NCBI GenBank assembly: GCA_016789705.1
Contig: JAEUQR010000028.1
Location: 1-64,000 of the forward strand
Origin: Acidobacteriota bacterium
GTDB taxonomy: Bacteria > Acidobacteriota > Vicinamibacteria > Vicinamibacterales > UBA2999
Reading direction: 5' to 3'
DNA: 64,000 bases
Shown one piece after another: positions 28,532 to 36,502 of the stretch. Position 1 is the stretch's first letter. Each line of letters starts with the position of its first letter. The notes beneath the pieces are model-generated. The model made no database searches, was not told the DNA's origin, and saw only the letters and a program-made list of their open reading frames with translations. A program made the position numbers and the translations under genes.

Positions 28532-29740
28532 CTAGTATCGCATCAGCCCGCGCCAGAAGCGGGTGAGGTCCCACACGTCACCGATGGCGGCCGACTTGTC
28601 GACCTCGGCGTGGGTGATGAGGCCGCTCAGCAGTCCGGTGACACGCGTGCGGTCGCGCAGGTGCGTGGCGAGGAACAGCGTTTCGACCGGCGGGATGACC
28701 GTGTCTTCGCTGCCGTGCAGCAGGAAGACCGGGGCGGCGGGGGGCGGCACCAGCTCCGGCGACATCGCCCGGATCCCGGTGTCGGTGCCGAGCGCGTCGA
28801 CGACGGGGAAGAGGCGAGGCCCGAGCTCGCCGACGGCGCGGTCGTTGACCCACGTCATGAAGGTGCGCGCGGGTTCGGGCAGCGTGGCGGCGATCTCGCG
28901 CGCCCGGGTGAACTCGGCGTTCGCCTGCGCCATGTCCACGAGGGTGAGCGACGACGCTGTCAGATAGACGAGGATGGCGTCGCGCAGCGGTTCCACCTGT
29001 TCGGCCGGCACGACGCGGTCGGCGAAGGTGAGCAGCACCACGGTGACGCCGTAGTCGTGCGGCGGCAGCAGGTGCATGCCGTTCGCGCCGGCGACGGCGC
29101 CGCGTGCGGTGATGTCCGCGGGCGGCGACGGCGTGCGGCCCGACGTCAGATACCGCATCACCCGTGTCAGGTCGCCGTGACCGCCGAACGACATCACGAA
29201 CGCGACCTTGTCACGCAGCGCCTCGCGGCCGGCGGCGACGATCGAGAGTCCGCCCGAGAAGCTGATGCCCAGCATGCCGACGCGGCCGTCGGGCGCGAGC
29301 GCCGGCTGTGTCGTGATCCAGCGCGCCGCATCCTCGATGACGTCGGTGTTCGCGGGGGTGATCTGGAAACGCCGCAGGTCCGGCGGCGCCACCGTGACGA
29401 CGGCGTAGCCCGTCTCCGCCAGATCCTCGGCCATGCCGACCAGCCGCGTCTCGTCGATGCCGTCCATGTGCACGCCGGGCACGAGCAGCACCGTGCGTGA
29501 GAAACGCGTGGGCCGATAGAGGCGGGCCGGGATCGCGCCGTGTCGCGTGGGAATCGGTGCCAGGGCCTCGCGTGTCGTGCTGAAAGCGCGCGCCGCGGCG
29601 AGGCGCCCGGGCACGCCGGCCGTCAGGCCGGCGGCCCGCACGATGAACGCGGCTGCGTCCACGTACGGCCGCACGCTCCAGGTGCCGGCGACGACGAGAC
29701 CGACCACGAGCACGAGGCGCTGCACACGGAAATTCACCAC
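28532..29740 (-). CDS. Alpha/beta hydrolase-fold protein, membrane anchored or exported
   Basis: 402 residues. An N-terminal hydrophobic segment (LVLVVGLVVAGTWSV) anchors or exports it. The hydrolase core has the nucleophile elbow GISFSGG near residue 175, an oxyanion region LLVPGVHMDG, and a late FLLHGSEDTVIPP strand with the Asp. A His would be in GLITHAEV. The substrate is unknown; the core resembles dienelactone hydrolase or acyl-peptidase-like enzymes. It is divergent from cmk. Confidence 0.75.
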   Translation of the reverse strand: MVNFRVQRLVLVVGLVVAGTWSVRPYVDAAAFIVRAAGLTAGVPGRLAAARAFSTTREALAPIPTRHGAIPARLYRPTRFSRTVLLVPGVHMDGIDETRLVGMAEDLAETGYAVVTVAPPDLRRFQITPANTDVIEDAARWITTQPALAPDGRVGMLGISFSGGLSIVAAGREALRDKVAFVMSFGGHGDLTRVMRYLTSGRTPSPPADITARGAVAGANGMHLLPPHDYGVTVVLLTFADRVVPAEQVEPLRDAILVYLTASSLTLVDMAQANAEFTRAREIAATLPEPARTFMTWVNDRAVGELGPRLFPVVDALGTDTGIRAMSPELVPPPAAPVFLLHGSEDTVIPPVETLFLATHLRDRTRVTGLLSGLITHAEVDKSAAIGDVWDLTRFWRGLMRY

Positions 29741-29750
29741 GGAATGCGCA

Positions 29751-29759
29751 TGTTACACT
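29751..29759 (+). promoter_or_regulatory. Extended -10 promoter element of cmk
   Basis: TGT-TACACT lies eight bases before the GTG at 29768, which predicts a leaderless or nearly leaderless cmk mRNA. A weak TTCACC lies upstream. Confidence 0.45.
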
Positions 29760-29767
29760 GCCCGATT

Positions 29768-30436
29768 GTGAAGCGTCTGGTGGTCGCCGTTGACGGACCG
29801 TCCGGTGCGGGCAAGGGCACCGTGGCCCGCGCCGTCGCCCGGGCGCTGGGATATCGCCACATCGACACCGGTGCGATGTATCGCGCCGTGGCGTGGCGCG
29901 CACGGCAGACGGGCGTCGCGCTCGAGGCCACAGGCGACGTGGCGATCGTGGCCGCCGGCGCCAGCTTCGAACTCGGCGACGGCGTCATCGCCATCGACGG
30001 ACACGATGTGACGGCGGCCATCCGCACGCCCGACATGGACAAGGCGGCGGCGCTCGTCGCGCGCAACGCCGCGGTGCGTGACGTGCTCGTGACCCGTCAG
30101 CGCGCGCTTGGCGCCGGCGGCGGCGTGGTGATGGAAGGGCGGGACATCGGCACGGTGGTCTTCCCGGAGGCCGAACTCAAGATCTACCTCGATGCCTCGC
30201 CGGAAGAACGGGCGCGCCGGCGCGCCGCCGACCCGGCGCACGCGAGCAGCCGGACGAGCGACGTCGCGCACGTGGCGCAGGACCTCGCGGCGCGCGACAA
30301 GTCCGACTCCACCCGCAGCGTCGCACCGCTCGCGCAGGCGGCCGACGCCGTCTACATCGACACCACCGGCGTGCCGGTCGAGGCCGTGGTCGCCCGCGTG
30401 CTGGCACTCGTACACGAAAAAGCCGGCGCCGCGTAA
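29768..30436 (+). CDS. cmk: Cytidylate kinase
   Basis: 222 residues. It phosphorylates CMP and dCMP with ATP. The P-loop is DGPSGAGKGTVAR (about residues 8-20), followed by YRHIDTGAMYRAVAW, the NMP-binding part, EGRDIGTVVFP and the lid Arg region (LDASPEERARRRAAD). The GTG at 29768 yields the family N-terminus MKRLVVAVDG. An ATG at 29750 would add six residues but lies within the promoter. Confidence 0.95.
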   Translation: MKRLVVAVDGPSGAGKGTVARAVARALGYRHIDTGAMYRAVAWRARQTGVALEATGDVAIVAAGASFELGDGVIAIDGHDVTAAIRTPDMDKAAALVARNAAVRDVLVTRQRALGAGGGVVMEGRDIGTVVFPEAELKIYLDASPEERARRRAADPAHASSRTSDVAHVAQDLAARDKSDSTRSVAPLAQAADAVYIDTTGVPVEAVVARVLALVHEKAGAA

Positions 30437-30450
30437 GCGGTCGCCGGCTT
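30417..30450 (-). terminator. Intrinsic terminator of the histone-like gene, embedded in the cmk 3' end
   Basis: On the reverse strand AAGCCGGCG pairs with CGCCGGCTT, with an inner CCGC/GCGG extension, and is followed by a run of five U. It spans the last codons and stop of the convergent cmk gene. Confidence 0.75.
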
Positions 30451-30477
30451 CGAGTCCGTCCGGGCCCGGGGCCCGTT

Positions 30478-31299
30478 TCAGCGTTCGTCGAAATCGTCCG
30501 ACGAGGCCGGGTCCAGTTCCCAGCGGTCGTGGTCGCGGGCCGCGATTTCGTCGCCGCCCTGAAGCTCCTCGTCGTCGTCGTACTCGACGCCCAGCGCTTT
30601 GCCGATTTCGTCCACCACGTCCTGGTCGGGCGTGGGGTTGTCGCCGCCCGGGGCCTCATCCCCCACGGTCTCGGCGGCCTCCCAGTTCGCGTCCACGTCA
30701 CCGGCCGTGATCGCCGGTCCGGTGCCGGTGTACGAGGCGAGCCTGACCCGCAACTCGTCGGCGCCGCTGCTCGCGGCGCTGGCGTGCCGGTTGGAGACGA
30801 GGCTCGACGGCGCGGTGGGGGAGGATTCAGCGACCGTCCGGCGCTCGCGCTCGATGGCGGGCATGTGCCGGGCCGGGGCGGTCGTGCGGGCGGCCGCGGT
30901 CTTCCCGGCCGGCTTCGCTGCCACTGTGGCCTTCGATGCCGCCTTCGGGGCCGCCTTGGGAGTCGCTCTCCGGACCACCGCGGGCCTGGCGGCGGCCTTC
31001 CGGGCCGGCGCCTTCTTCGCGGCGACCTTCCGGACGAGCACCTTCTTCGGGGCGGCCTTTCTGGCCGCGGCGGTCTTCTTGGGGACCTTCGCTGCCGGCT
31101 TCTTTACCGCCTTCTTTACCGCCTTCTTTACCGCCTTCTTCGCGACCTTGCCCGCCGGCTTGCGGGCCGCCGCGGCGGCCTTCCGGGCAGGCGCTTTCCT
31201 GGCGGGCGCCTTCTTCGAGCGGGCAGCGGCCTTCACGGCGCGCTTCGGCGCCGGTGTGCGGGCGGCCGTCTTCTTCTTCGCGGCGGATTTCTTGGCCAT
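30478..31299 (-). CDS. Histone H1-like Lys/Ala-rich tail fused to a DUF6335-like domain
   Basis: 273 residues. GAGGAC precedes the ATG. Residues 1-150 are a basic Lys/Ala/Pro tail (AKKSAAKKKTAARTPAPKR, repeated KKAV) resembling bacterial histone H1-like proteins; it should bind DNA non-specifically. Residues about 185-273 form an acidic, conserved block (GDVDANWEAAETVGDEAPGG, TPDQDVVDEIGKALGVEYDD, DRWELDPASSDDF) that I recognise as the DUF6335 type, of unknown function. The combination suggests a nucleoid-associated protein with a separate C-terminal module. Codons for the KAVK repeat are identical. Confidence 0.75.
   Translation of the reverse strand: MAKKSAAKKKTAARTPAPKRAVKAAARSKKAPARKAPARKAAAAARKPAGKVAKKAVKKAVKKAVKKPAAKVPKKTAAARKAAPKKVLVRKVAAKKAPARKAAARPAVVRRATPKAAPKAASKATVAAKPAGKTAAARTTAPARHMPAIERERRTVAESSPTAPSSLVSNRHASAASSGADELRVRLASYTGTGPAITAGDVDANWEAAETVGDEAPGGDNPTPDQDVVDEIGKALGVEYDDDEELQGGDEIAARDHDRWELDPASSDDFDER
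31100..31135 (-). repeat. Three exact 12-base tandem repeats in the histone-like gene
   Basis: TTCTTTACCGCC occurs three times in a row (plus-strand reading), encoding KAVK repeats in frame. Identical copies suggest recent slippage. Confidence 0.9.
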
Positions 31300-31320
31300 G
31301 CATTCGTCCTCTCGGAAACC

Positions 31321-31349
31321 TTGACAGCCCAACTTAAGTAACGTAAATT
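31321..31349 (+). promoter_or_regulatory. Sigma-70 promoter of rpsA
   Basis: TTGACA, a 17-base spacer and TAAATT: a near-consensus promoter in an A/T-rich island unlike the surrounding GC-rich DNA. Transcription would start near 31356 and leave a leader of about 105 bases containing a hairpin around GCCGA...TCGGC. This leader could be where S1 autoregulates, by analogy with E. coli. Confidence 0.75.
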
Positions 31350-31460
31350 CTGTTGGTTACGCCGACGGTGCCTTCGGGCCCATCGGCGGACAACCTGCGG
31401 GGCGCCGGCCCCCGCTCACCCAGTCCGGCAAATTCGTACGTCAGGAGGACGCGCACGTCA

Positions 31461-33242
31461 ATGGCAACACACGAAGAGCAGGCACTGGAGCCCCAGGGCG
31501 CGTCGACCCCGGGAGCCTCACAGCCCGCGGGCCGGCACACCCTCAAAGCCACCCCGCAGATCACAGGTGGCTTCGACGAGGACATGGACCCGGCGGAATT
31601 TTCCCGCCTCTTGGACCTTTACGATAACAGCTTCCGCAACATCGCGGAAGGTGAGGTCGTCAAGGGCACCGTCCTCAAAGTGAACGAAAACGAAGTCGTC
31701 GTGGACGTCGGCTACAAGTCCGAAGGTGTCATCTCGGTCAACGAGTTCCTCGACGAAACCGGCGCCGTGATGGTGCAGCCGGGCGACGTCGTGGACGTGC
31801 TGCTCGAACGCACGGAAGACCGCGACGGTCACATCGTCCTCTCGCGCGAAAAAGCCGAGAAGATGAAGATCTGGGACGAAGTCGAGAAGGCCTTCGCGGA
31901 TCGCAAGGTCGTCATCGGCCGTGTCATCGAACGCATCAAGGGCGGGCTCGCCGTCGACATCGGCGTCCGCGCGTTCCTCCCCGGCAGCCAGATCGACGTG
32001 CGCCCCGTGCGCAACCTCGACGCGCTGCGCGGGCAGGAGCTCCGCATGCGCGTCATCAAGGTCAACAAGAAGCGCGGCAACATCGTGCTCTCGCGCAAGG
32101 TGCTCCTCGAAGAGGAGAACGCCGAGAAGAAGAAGCACACGCTCGAGACGCTGGCCGAAGGCAAGGTGCTCACCGGTGTGGTCAAGAACATCACCGACTA
32201 CGGCGCCTTCATCGACCTCGGCGGTATCGACGGCCTGCTGCACATCACCGACATGTCGTGGGGCCGCGTCGGCCATCCGTCGGAAGTGCTGAAGGTCAAC
32301 GAGAACATCGAGGTCGTGGTGCTCAAGTACGACCAGGCGACCGAACGCGTCTCGCTCGGCCACAAGCAGCTCGTGGCTGACCCGTGGACGACCGTGATGG
32401 ATCGCTACCCGGCCGGCGCCCGCGTCAGCGGCAAGGCCGTCAGCCTCACCGACTACGGCGCCTTCATCGAACTCGAGCCCGGCGTGGAAGGTCTCATCCA
32501 CGTGAGCGAGATGTCGTGGAGCAAGCGCGTCAAGCATCCCTCGAAGATCCTCAACGTGGGCGACACGGTCGAGGCGATGGTGCTCGGTGTCGATCCGGCG
32601 GCGCGCCGGATCTCGCTCGGCCTCAAGCAGGTCGAGAGCAACCCGTGGCACGAGCTGGTCGAGAAGTACCCCGTCGGCACGAAGATCACCGGCAAGGTGC
32701 GCAACCTCACCGAGTTCGGCGCCTTCGTGGAAGTCGAGGACGACATCGACGGCCTCATCCACATCTCCGACATGTCGTGGAGCAAGCGCATCAAGCACCC
32801 GAGCGAAGTGCTCAAGAAGGGTGACACGGTCGAGGCGATGGTGCTCAGCATCGACGCCGAGAACCAGCGCCTGTCGCTCGGCCTGAAGCAGCTCGCCACC
32901 GACATCTGGGAAGATTTCTTCGCCCGCCACAAGGTGGGCCAGAACATCGAAGGCAAGGTCGTGCGCATGACCAACTTCGGCGCGTTCGTCGAGCTCGACG
33001 AAGGCATCGAAGGCCTCATCCACGTCTCGGAGTTCGACGACTCCCAGGGCGGCGAGAAGGTCGAACTTCAGGTAGGGACGTCCTACCAGATGAAGATCAT
33101 CAAGCTCAGCCCGTCGGAGCGGAAGATCGGCCTCAGCATCCGCGCGCTGAAGTCGGACGAATACCGCACCGACTGGGAGAACTACTCGGCGTCACAGGGC
33201 GACGGCTCGGCGACGCTCGGGGATCACTTCAAGATCAAGTAA
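31461..33242 (+). CDS. rpsA: 30S ribosomal protein S1
   Basis: 593 residues with an acidic, low-complexity N-terminus of about 50 residues. Six S1 (OB-fold) repeats follow, beginning at GEVVKGTVLKV, VIGRVIERIKGGLAVD, VLTGVVKNITDYGAFID, GKAVSLTDYGAFIEL, GKVRNLTEFGAFVEV and GKVVRMTNFGAFVEL. The first two are divergent, as expected for the ribosome-binding modules. It recruits structured mRNA to the 30S subunit. AGGAGG lies 12 bases upstream of the ATG. Confidence 0.97.
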   Translation: MATHEEQALEPQGASTPGASQPAGRHTLKATPQITGGFDEDMDPAEFSRLLDLYDNSFRNIAEGEVVKGTVLKVNENEVVVDVGYKSEGVISVNEFLDETGAVMVQPGDVVDVLLERTEDRDGHIVLSREKAEKMKIWDEVEKAFADRKVVIGRVIERIKGGLAVDIGVRAFLPGSQIDVRPVRNLDALRGQELRMRVIKVNKKRGNIVLSRKVLLEEENAEKKKHTLETLAEGKVLTGVVKNITDYGAFIDLGGIDGLLHITDMSWGRVGHPSEVLKVNENIEVVVLKYDQATERVSLGHKQLVADPWTTVMDRYPAGARVSGKAVSLTDYGAFIELEPGVEGLIHVSEMSWSKRVKHPSKILNVGDTVEAMVLGVDPAARRISLGLKQVESNPWHELVEKYPVGTKITGKVRNLTEFGAFVEVEDDIDGLIHISDMSWSKRIKHPSEVLKKGDTVEAMVLSIDAENQRLSLGLKQLATDIWEDFFARHKVGQNIEGKVVRMTNFGAFVELDEGIEGLIHVSEFDDSQGGEKVELQVGTSYQMKIIKLSPSERKIGLSIRALKSDEYRTDWENYSASQGDGSATLGDHFKIK

Positions 33243-33250
33243 CGACCTCC

Positions 33251-33278
33251 GGGGCCCGGGGCTCGGGTCCCGGGACCG
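33251..33278. repeat. Seven-base repeat array after rpsA (left arm of an inverted pair)
   Basis: GGGGCCC, GGGGCTC, GGGTCCC, GGGACCG in exact register, eight bases after the S1 stop. Confidence 0.75.
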
Positions 33279-33326
33279 AAGACAGACAGGAACGTGGGGT
33301 GCCGGCCGGCGTGGCCGGCATCCTTC

Positions 33327-33360
33327 GTCCCGGGACCCGGATCCCGGGACCCGAGCCCCG
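33327..33360. repeat. Seven-base repeat array before the HU gene (right arm)
   Basis: GTCCCGG, GACCCGG, ATCCCGG, GACCCGA, GCCCCG. A 19-base stretch (33342-33360) is the exact reverse complement of 33257-33275, so the two arrays can form a long hairpin ending four bases before the HU start codon. Confidence 0.75.
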
Positions 33361-33364
33361 CCCT

Positions 33365-33694
33365 ATGACCAAGGCCGAACTCGTCGAGGAAGTCTCGCGC
33401 GTCTCCGAGCTCACGAAGAAGCACTCGGAAGTCATCGTCGAGACGGTCTTCCAGAGCATCATCGACGCGCTGCACCGCGGCGAGAAGATCGAGTTGCGGG
33501 GCTTCGGCAGCTTCCGCCTGCGCAAGCGTGAGCCGCGCAAGGGCCGCAATCCCAAGACCGGTGACAAGGTCGACGTGCCGCCGAAGAGCGTGCCGTACTT
33601 CAAGCCCGGCAAGGAACTGAAGGACCTCATCAATCGCGAGGACGAGGACGCTGCCGCCGCCGCACCGGGGCCGTCCACGCCCTCGACCTTCTAA
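33365..33694 (+). CDS. HU/IHF family DNA-binding protein
   Basis: 109 residues. It is the compact DNA-bending nucleoid protein, with core signature GEKIELRGFGSFRLRKREPRKGRNPKTG (residues 39-66; Pro at the DNA-intercalating tip is in the NPKTG arm). KSVPYFKPGKELKDLIN follows, and an acidic Ala-rich tail of about 18 residues ends it. Sequence resembles IHF-beta/HU of Gram-negatives. No Shine-Dalgarno is visible, and the start lies directly beside a large hairpin. Confidence 0.93.
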   Translation: MTKAELVEEVSRVSELTKKHSEVIVETVFQSIIDALHRGEKIELRGFGSFRLRKREPRKGRNPKTGDKVDVPPKSVPYFKPGKELKDLINREDEDAAAAAPGPSTPSTF

Positions 33695-33705
33695 GAACGG
33701 ACTCC

Positions 33706-34215
33706 GTGGAGCGGCTCTGGTCACCCTGGCGCCACGCCTACGTGACACGCGACGAGCGTGAGCCGGCCGGCTGCGTCTTCTGTCACATCGACAGCCCCGA
33801 GGCTCAGGCGCTCGTCCTGCACACCGGCGCGACGGCGTTCGTCATCCTGAATCTCTATCCGTACAACGGCGGCCATACGATGGTCGTGCCGCGGCGTCAC
33901 GTGGCCACGCTCGCCGGGCTGCGCGACGAGGAACTCGTCGAGATCGCCCGCCTCACGCGCCTCACCGAGATGGCGCTCACCGAGGTCTACCATCCGCAGG
34001 GGATGAACATCGGCCTGAACCTCGGCCGTCCGGCCGGCGCCGGCATCGTCGATCACGTGCACGTGCATCTCGTGCCGCGCTGGAACGGCGACACCAACTT
34101 CATGCCCGTCGTCGGCCAGGTGCGCGTGCTGCCGGAGACGCTCGATACCACCGCCGCGAGACTGCGGCCGGTGCTGGCGCGTCTCATAGGCGAGGCAGGA
34201 GATTTCCACGGATGA
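33706..34215 (+). CDS. HIT-family nucleotide hydrolase or AP4A phosphorylase-like
   Basis: 169 residues, GTG start 11 bases after HU. The histidine triad HVHVHLVPRW is near residue 112. An N-terminal CVFCHI zinc-like half and MVVPRRHVATL match the HIT group that includes Ap4A-processing enzymes. It hydrolyses or phosphorolyses nucleotide conjugates. It overlaps the next gene by four bases. Confidence 0.9.
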   Translation: MERLWSPWRHAYVTRDEREPAGCVFCHIDSPEAQALVLHTGATAFVILNLYPYNGGHTMVVPRRHVATLAGLRDEELVEIARLTRLTEMALTEVYHPQGMNIGLNLGRPAGAGIVDHVHVHLVPRWNGDTNFMPVVGQVRVLPETLDTTAARLRPVLARLIGEAGDFHG

Positions 34216-34961
34216 CGTTCGAACTCGACACTGACGCCGCCGCCCGCCAGGCCGCGGCCGATGCCGCGGCCCGCGCCGCCGCCGCACCGGCGGCCGCCGC
34301 CGATGCCGCCGCCGACGTGCCGCTTGACGTGCGCACCGCGATCAGGGCGATCGTGCCGGCCGCGCCCGCCGGCGCCTCGGTGGACTGGGTGGTGGCGCTC
34401 GAAACGCTGGCCGCCGTCTCGCCCGCGCTCGCGATCGTGGCCGCCGGCGAGGCCCTGGGCGGCGCGGCCGTGACGACCGTGGCGCAGTGGCCGGGCCTGC
34501 GCGGCGTGGACGTGGATGGCCTGCGTGCTTCCTTCGCCGCCGACCCCTCGTGGCATCTGGCCGTGACGGCCACGCTCGTCGGCGCCGGCCGCGGCGCGGT
34601 CGAGGCGGCGGTGGCCGCGCTCAAGGCGTCGCGTGCGGCGGGCGCGGCCGCGCAGGCCGGTCAGCCGCGCGTGGCGGATGCCGCCACCGCGGTTGATGCG
34701 TCGCGGCTGCTGTTGTGGGATGCGGCAGGTCAGGGCGTGGCGGGTGAGACCACCGGCGTGGCCCGCGGTCTGGCGCGCCTGCACGCGCTCGACGCGCTGA
34801 CGGCGGCGCTCGCAGCGGCCGAGGCGGCGTGCGGCGCCGAGTCCTTCCGCCCTGGCATGCCGCTCGAGCGGCTGCGCCGCGATGCCACCACCGTGGCGCA
34901 GGTGCTTGGCGAGCGCATGGCAGCGGCCGAGGCCGTGGCCGTCGGCACGCTCCCGGCCTGA
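34212..34961 (+). CDS. Acyl-CoA dehydrogenase homologue lacking the central FAD barrel
   Basis: 249 residues, very Ala-rich. Residues 50-85 resemble the N-terminal helical part of acyl-CoA dehydrogenases (VALETLAAVSPALAIVAAGE). From about 115 the sequence jumps to the C-terminal helical bundle (LVGAGRGAVEAAVAALKASR, VADAATAVDASRLLLWDAA, PGMPLERLRRDATTVAQVL). The middle beta-domain, which holds most FAD contacts and the active-site loop, is absent. It is probably a shortened, catalytically dead relative. Alternatives are a structural partner or decaying gene. The frame is intact. Confidence 0.6.
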   Translation: MTFELDTDAAARQAAADAAARAAAAPAAAADAAADVPLDVRTAIRAIVPAAPAGASVDWVVALETLAAVSPALAIVAAGEALGGAAVTTVAQWPGLRGVDVDGLRASFAADPSWHLAVTATLVGAGRGAVEAAVAALKASRAAGAAAQAGQPRVADAATAVDASRLLLWDAAGQGVAGETTGVARGLARLHALDALTAALAAAEAACGAESFRPGMPLERLRRDATTVAQVLGERMAAAEAVAVGTLPA

Positions 34962-34975
34962 CGGCGCGGGTCGGC

Positions 34976-35188
34976 TCAGCGCTGCACGCTGTAGCCGAGC
35001 TTGCCGATCTTCGCCTCGATGTCGCCTGCCGTCACGAGGGCCGGATCGAATGTGACGACCACCTGATTGTCGCGGTGCGAGGCGGTGACCTCGGCGATGC
35101 CGGTCATGGCGCCGACCGCGCGCTTCACCGCGTTTTCGCAGCCGCCGCAGGTCATGCCGTGGACCGGCAGGGTGAGTGTGGTGGACAT
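34976..35188 (-). CDS. Heavy-metal-associated domain protein (CopZ-like metallochaperone)
   Basis: 70 residues, one HMA domain. GMTCGGCENAV carries the metal-binding CxxC. AGGAGG precedes the ATG at 35188. It probably carries Cu(I) to a P-type ATPase, which is not in the window. It lies downstream of the acyl-CoA dehydrogenase gene on the same strand, 22 bases apart. Confidence 0.9.
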   Translation of the reverse strand: MSTTLTLPVHGMTCGGCENAVKRAVGAMTGIAEVTASHRDNQVVVTFDPALVTAGDIEAKIGKLGYSVQR

Positions 35189-35210
35189 GGGATGCCTCCT
35201 CGCCCGGCCG

Positions 35211-36377
35211 TCAGGCCAGACAGGCCTTGGCAATCGTCGAGAGCTGCATGTTCGACGTGCCTTCGTAGATCTGGCCGATCTTGGCGTCGCGATACAGTTT
35301 CTCGACCGGATATTCCTTCACGAAGCCGTTGCCGCCGAAGAGGTTGATGGCCTCCGACGTGACACGTTCCGCGACCTCGCTCGTGATGAGCTTGCAGATG
35401 GCCGCTTCGTGCAGGAACGGCTTGCCCTGGTCGCGCAGCCGCGCCGCGTTGTAGGTGAGCAGGCGCGCGATCTCGACATCCGCCGCCATGCGCGCGATCT
35501 GGAACTGCACGCCCTGGAACTCGGCGATGTGCTTGCCGAACTGCGCCCGTTCCTTCACGTACTTCACGGTGTGATCGAAGGCGCCCTGGGCGAGCCCGAG
35601 CATCTGCGCGCCGATGCCGACCCGGCCCTCGTTCAGCGTCTCGATGGCCACCTTGTAGCCCTTGCCGACCTCGCCGAGCACGTTGGCCTTCGGCACGCGG
35701 CAGTCTTCGAAGAGCAGTTCGCAGGTGCTGCTCGCGCGGATGCCGAGCTTGTCTTCCTTGCGGCCCACGGTGAAGCCGGGCGTGCCGCGTTCGACGACGA
35801 ACGCGGTGATGCCCTTGTAGCCGGCGTCGGGATTCACGGTGGCGAAGGTGATGAAGAGGTCCGCCTCGTTGCCGTTCGTGATCCACAGCTTGCGGCCGGT
35901 GATCCGGTAGCTGTCGCCGTCCTCGACCGCGCGGGTCGTGAGCGCGAAGGCGTCGGAGCCCGAGCCGGCCTCCGAGAGACAGAAGGCGCCGATGGTGGTC
36001 TCGGCCAGCTTCGGCAGGTAGCGCTTCTTGAGGTCGGCCTTCGCCCAGCGCACGAACGAATTCACGACGAGCGTGTTCTGCACGTCCACGAGCACGCCGA
36101 TCGCCGGGTCGACGCGTGACAGCGACTCGACGGCCAGCACCGAGTGGAACAGGGTGGCGCCGGCGCCGCCGTATTCCTCGGGGATCTCGATGCCCATGAT
36201 GCCGAGTTCGAAGAGCTTCGGCAGCAGCGCCGGCGCCATCTTGGCGTGTTCATCCATCTCGCGCACGAGCGGCCGTACCTCACGGTGGGCGAACTCGTAG
36301 ACGCTGTCGGCGAACAGGCGTTCGTCGTCGGAAAGCTGGGTGAGGGCGAGCGGCGGAGCGAACGTCGAGTCGGACAC
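35211..36377 (-). CDS. Acyl-CoA dehydrogenase
   Basis: 388 residues from the GTG at 36377, the usual length. It oxidises acyl-CoA to 2-enoyl-CoA with FAD, passing electrons to ETF. Signatures are FCLSEAGSGSDAFAL (FAD/substrate loop), ITGRKLWITNGNEADLF, KEDKLGIRASSTCELLFEDCRVP, and a C-terminal FGGNGFVKEYPVEKLYRDAKIGQIYEGTSNMQ. The catalytic Glu is in YEGTSN, as in short- and medium-chain enzymes. The open frame extends upstream, but that part is Arg/Pro-rich and unconserved. Substrate range is unknown. Confidence 0.93.
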   Translation of the reverse strand: MSDSTFAPPLALTQLSDDERLFADSVYEFAHREVRPLVREMDEHAKMAPALLPKLFELGIMGIEIPEEYGGAGATLFHSVLAVESLSRVDPAIGVLVDVQNTLVVNSFVRWAKADLKKRYLPKLAETTIGAFCLSEAGSGSDAFALTTRAVEDGDSYRITGRKLWITNGNEADLFITFATVNPDAGYKGITAFVVERGTPGFTVGRKEDKLGIRASSTCELLFEDCRVPKANVLGEVGKGYKVAIETLNEGRVGIGAQMLGLAQGAFDHTVKYVKERAQFGKHIAEFQGVQFQIARMAADVEIARLLTYNAARLRDQGKPFLHEAAICKLITSEVAERVTSEAINLFGGNGFVKEYPVEKLYRDAKIGQIYEGTSNMQLSTIAKACLA

Positions 36378-36452
36378 GGGCACCTGCGATTCGGGAGGGG
36401 AGGACACCCGCGCGGAGACTGGTCTCGGTGCGGGCCTCGACTCTGCGCTCGA

Positions 36453-36461
36453 TGTTATCAT
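36453..36461 (+). promoter_or_regulatory. Extended -10 element upstream of the VWFA protein gene
   Basis: TGT-TATCAT in the divergent spacer, 41 bases before the ATG at 36503. It sits in the near-palindrome GATGTTATCATC, which may also be an operator. Confidence 0.35.
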
Positions 36462-36502
36462 CGTGTCAGCGCCCCAGCCAGTTCCCTCGAGGTGTGCCGC
36501 CC

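Noticed and set aside
31100-31135. CRISPR-like repeat
   Set aside because: Units are 12 bases without spacers and encode KAVK in frame; simple coding repeats.
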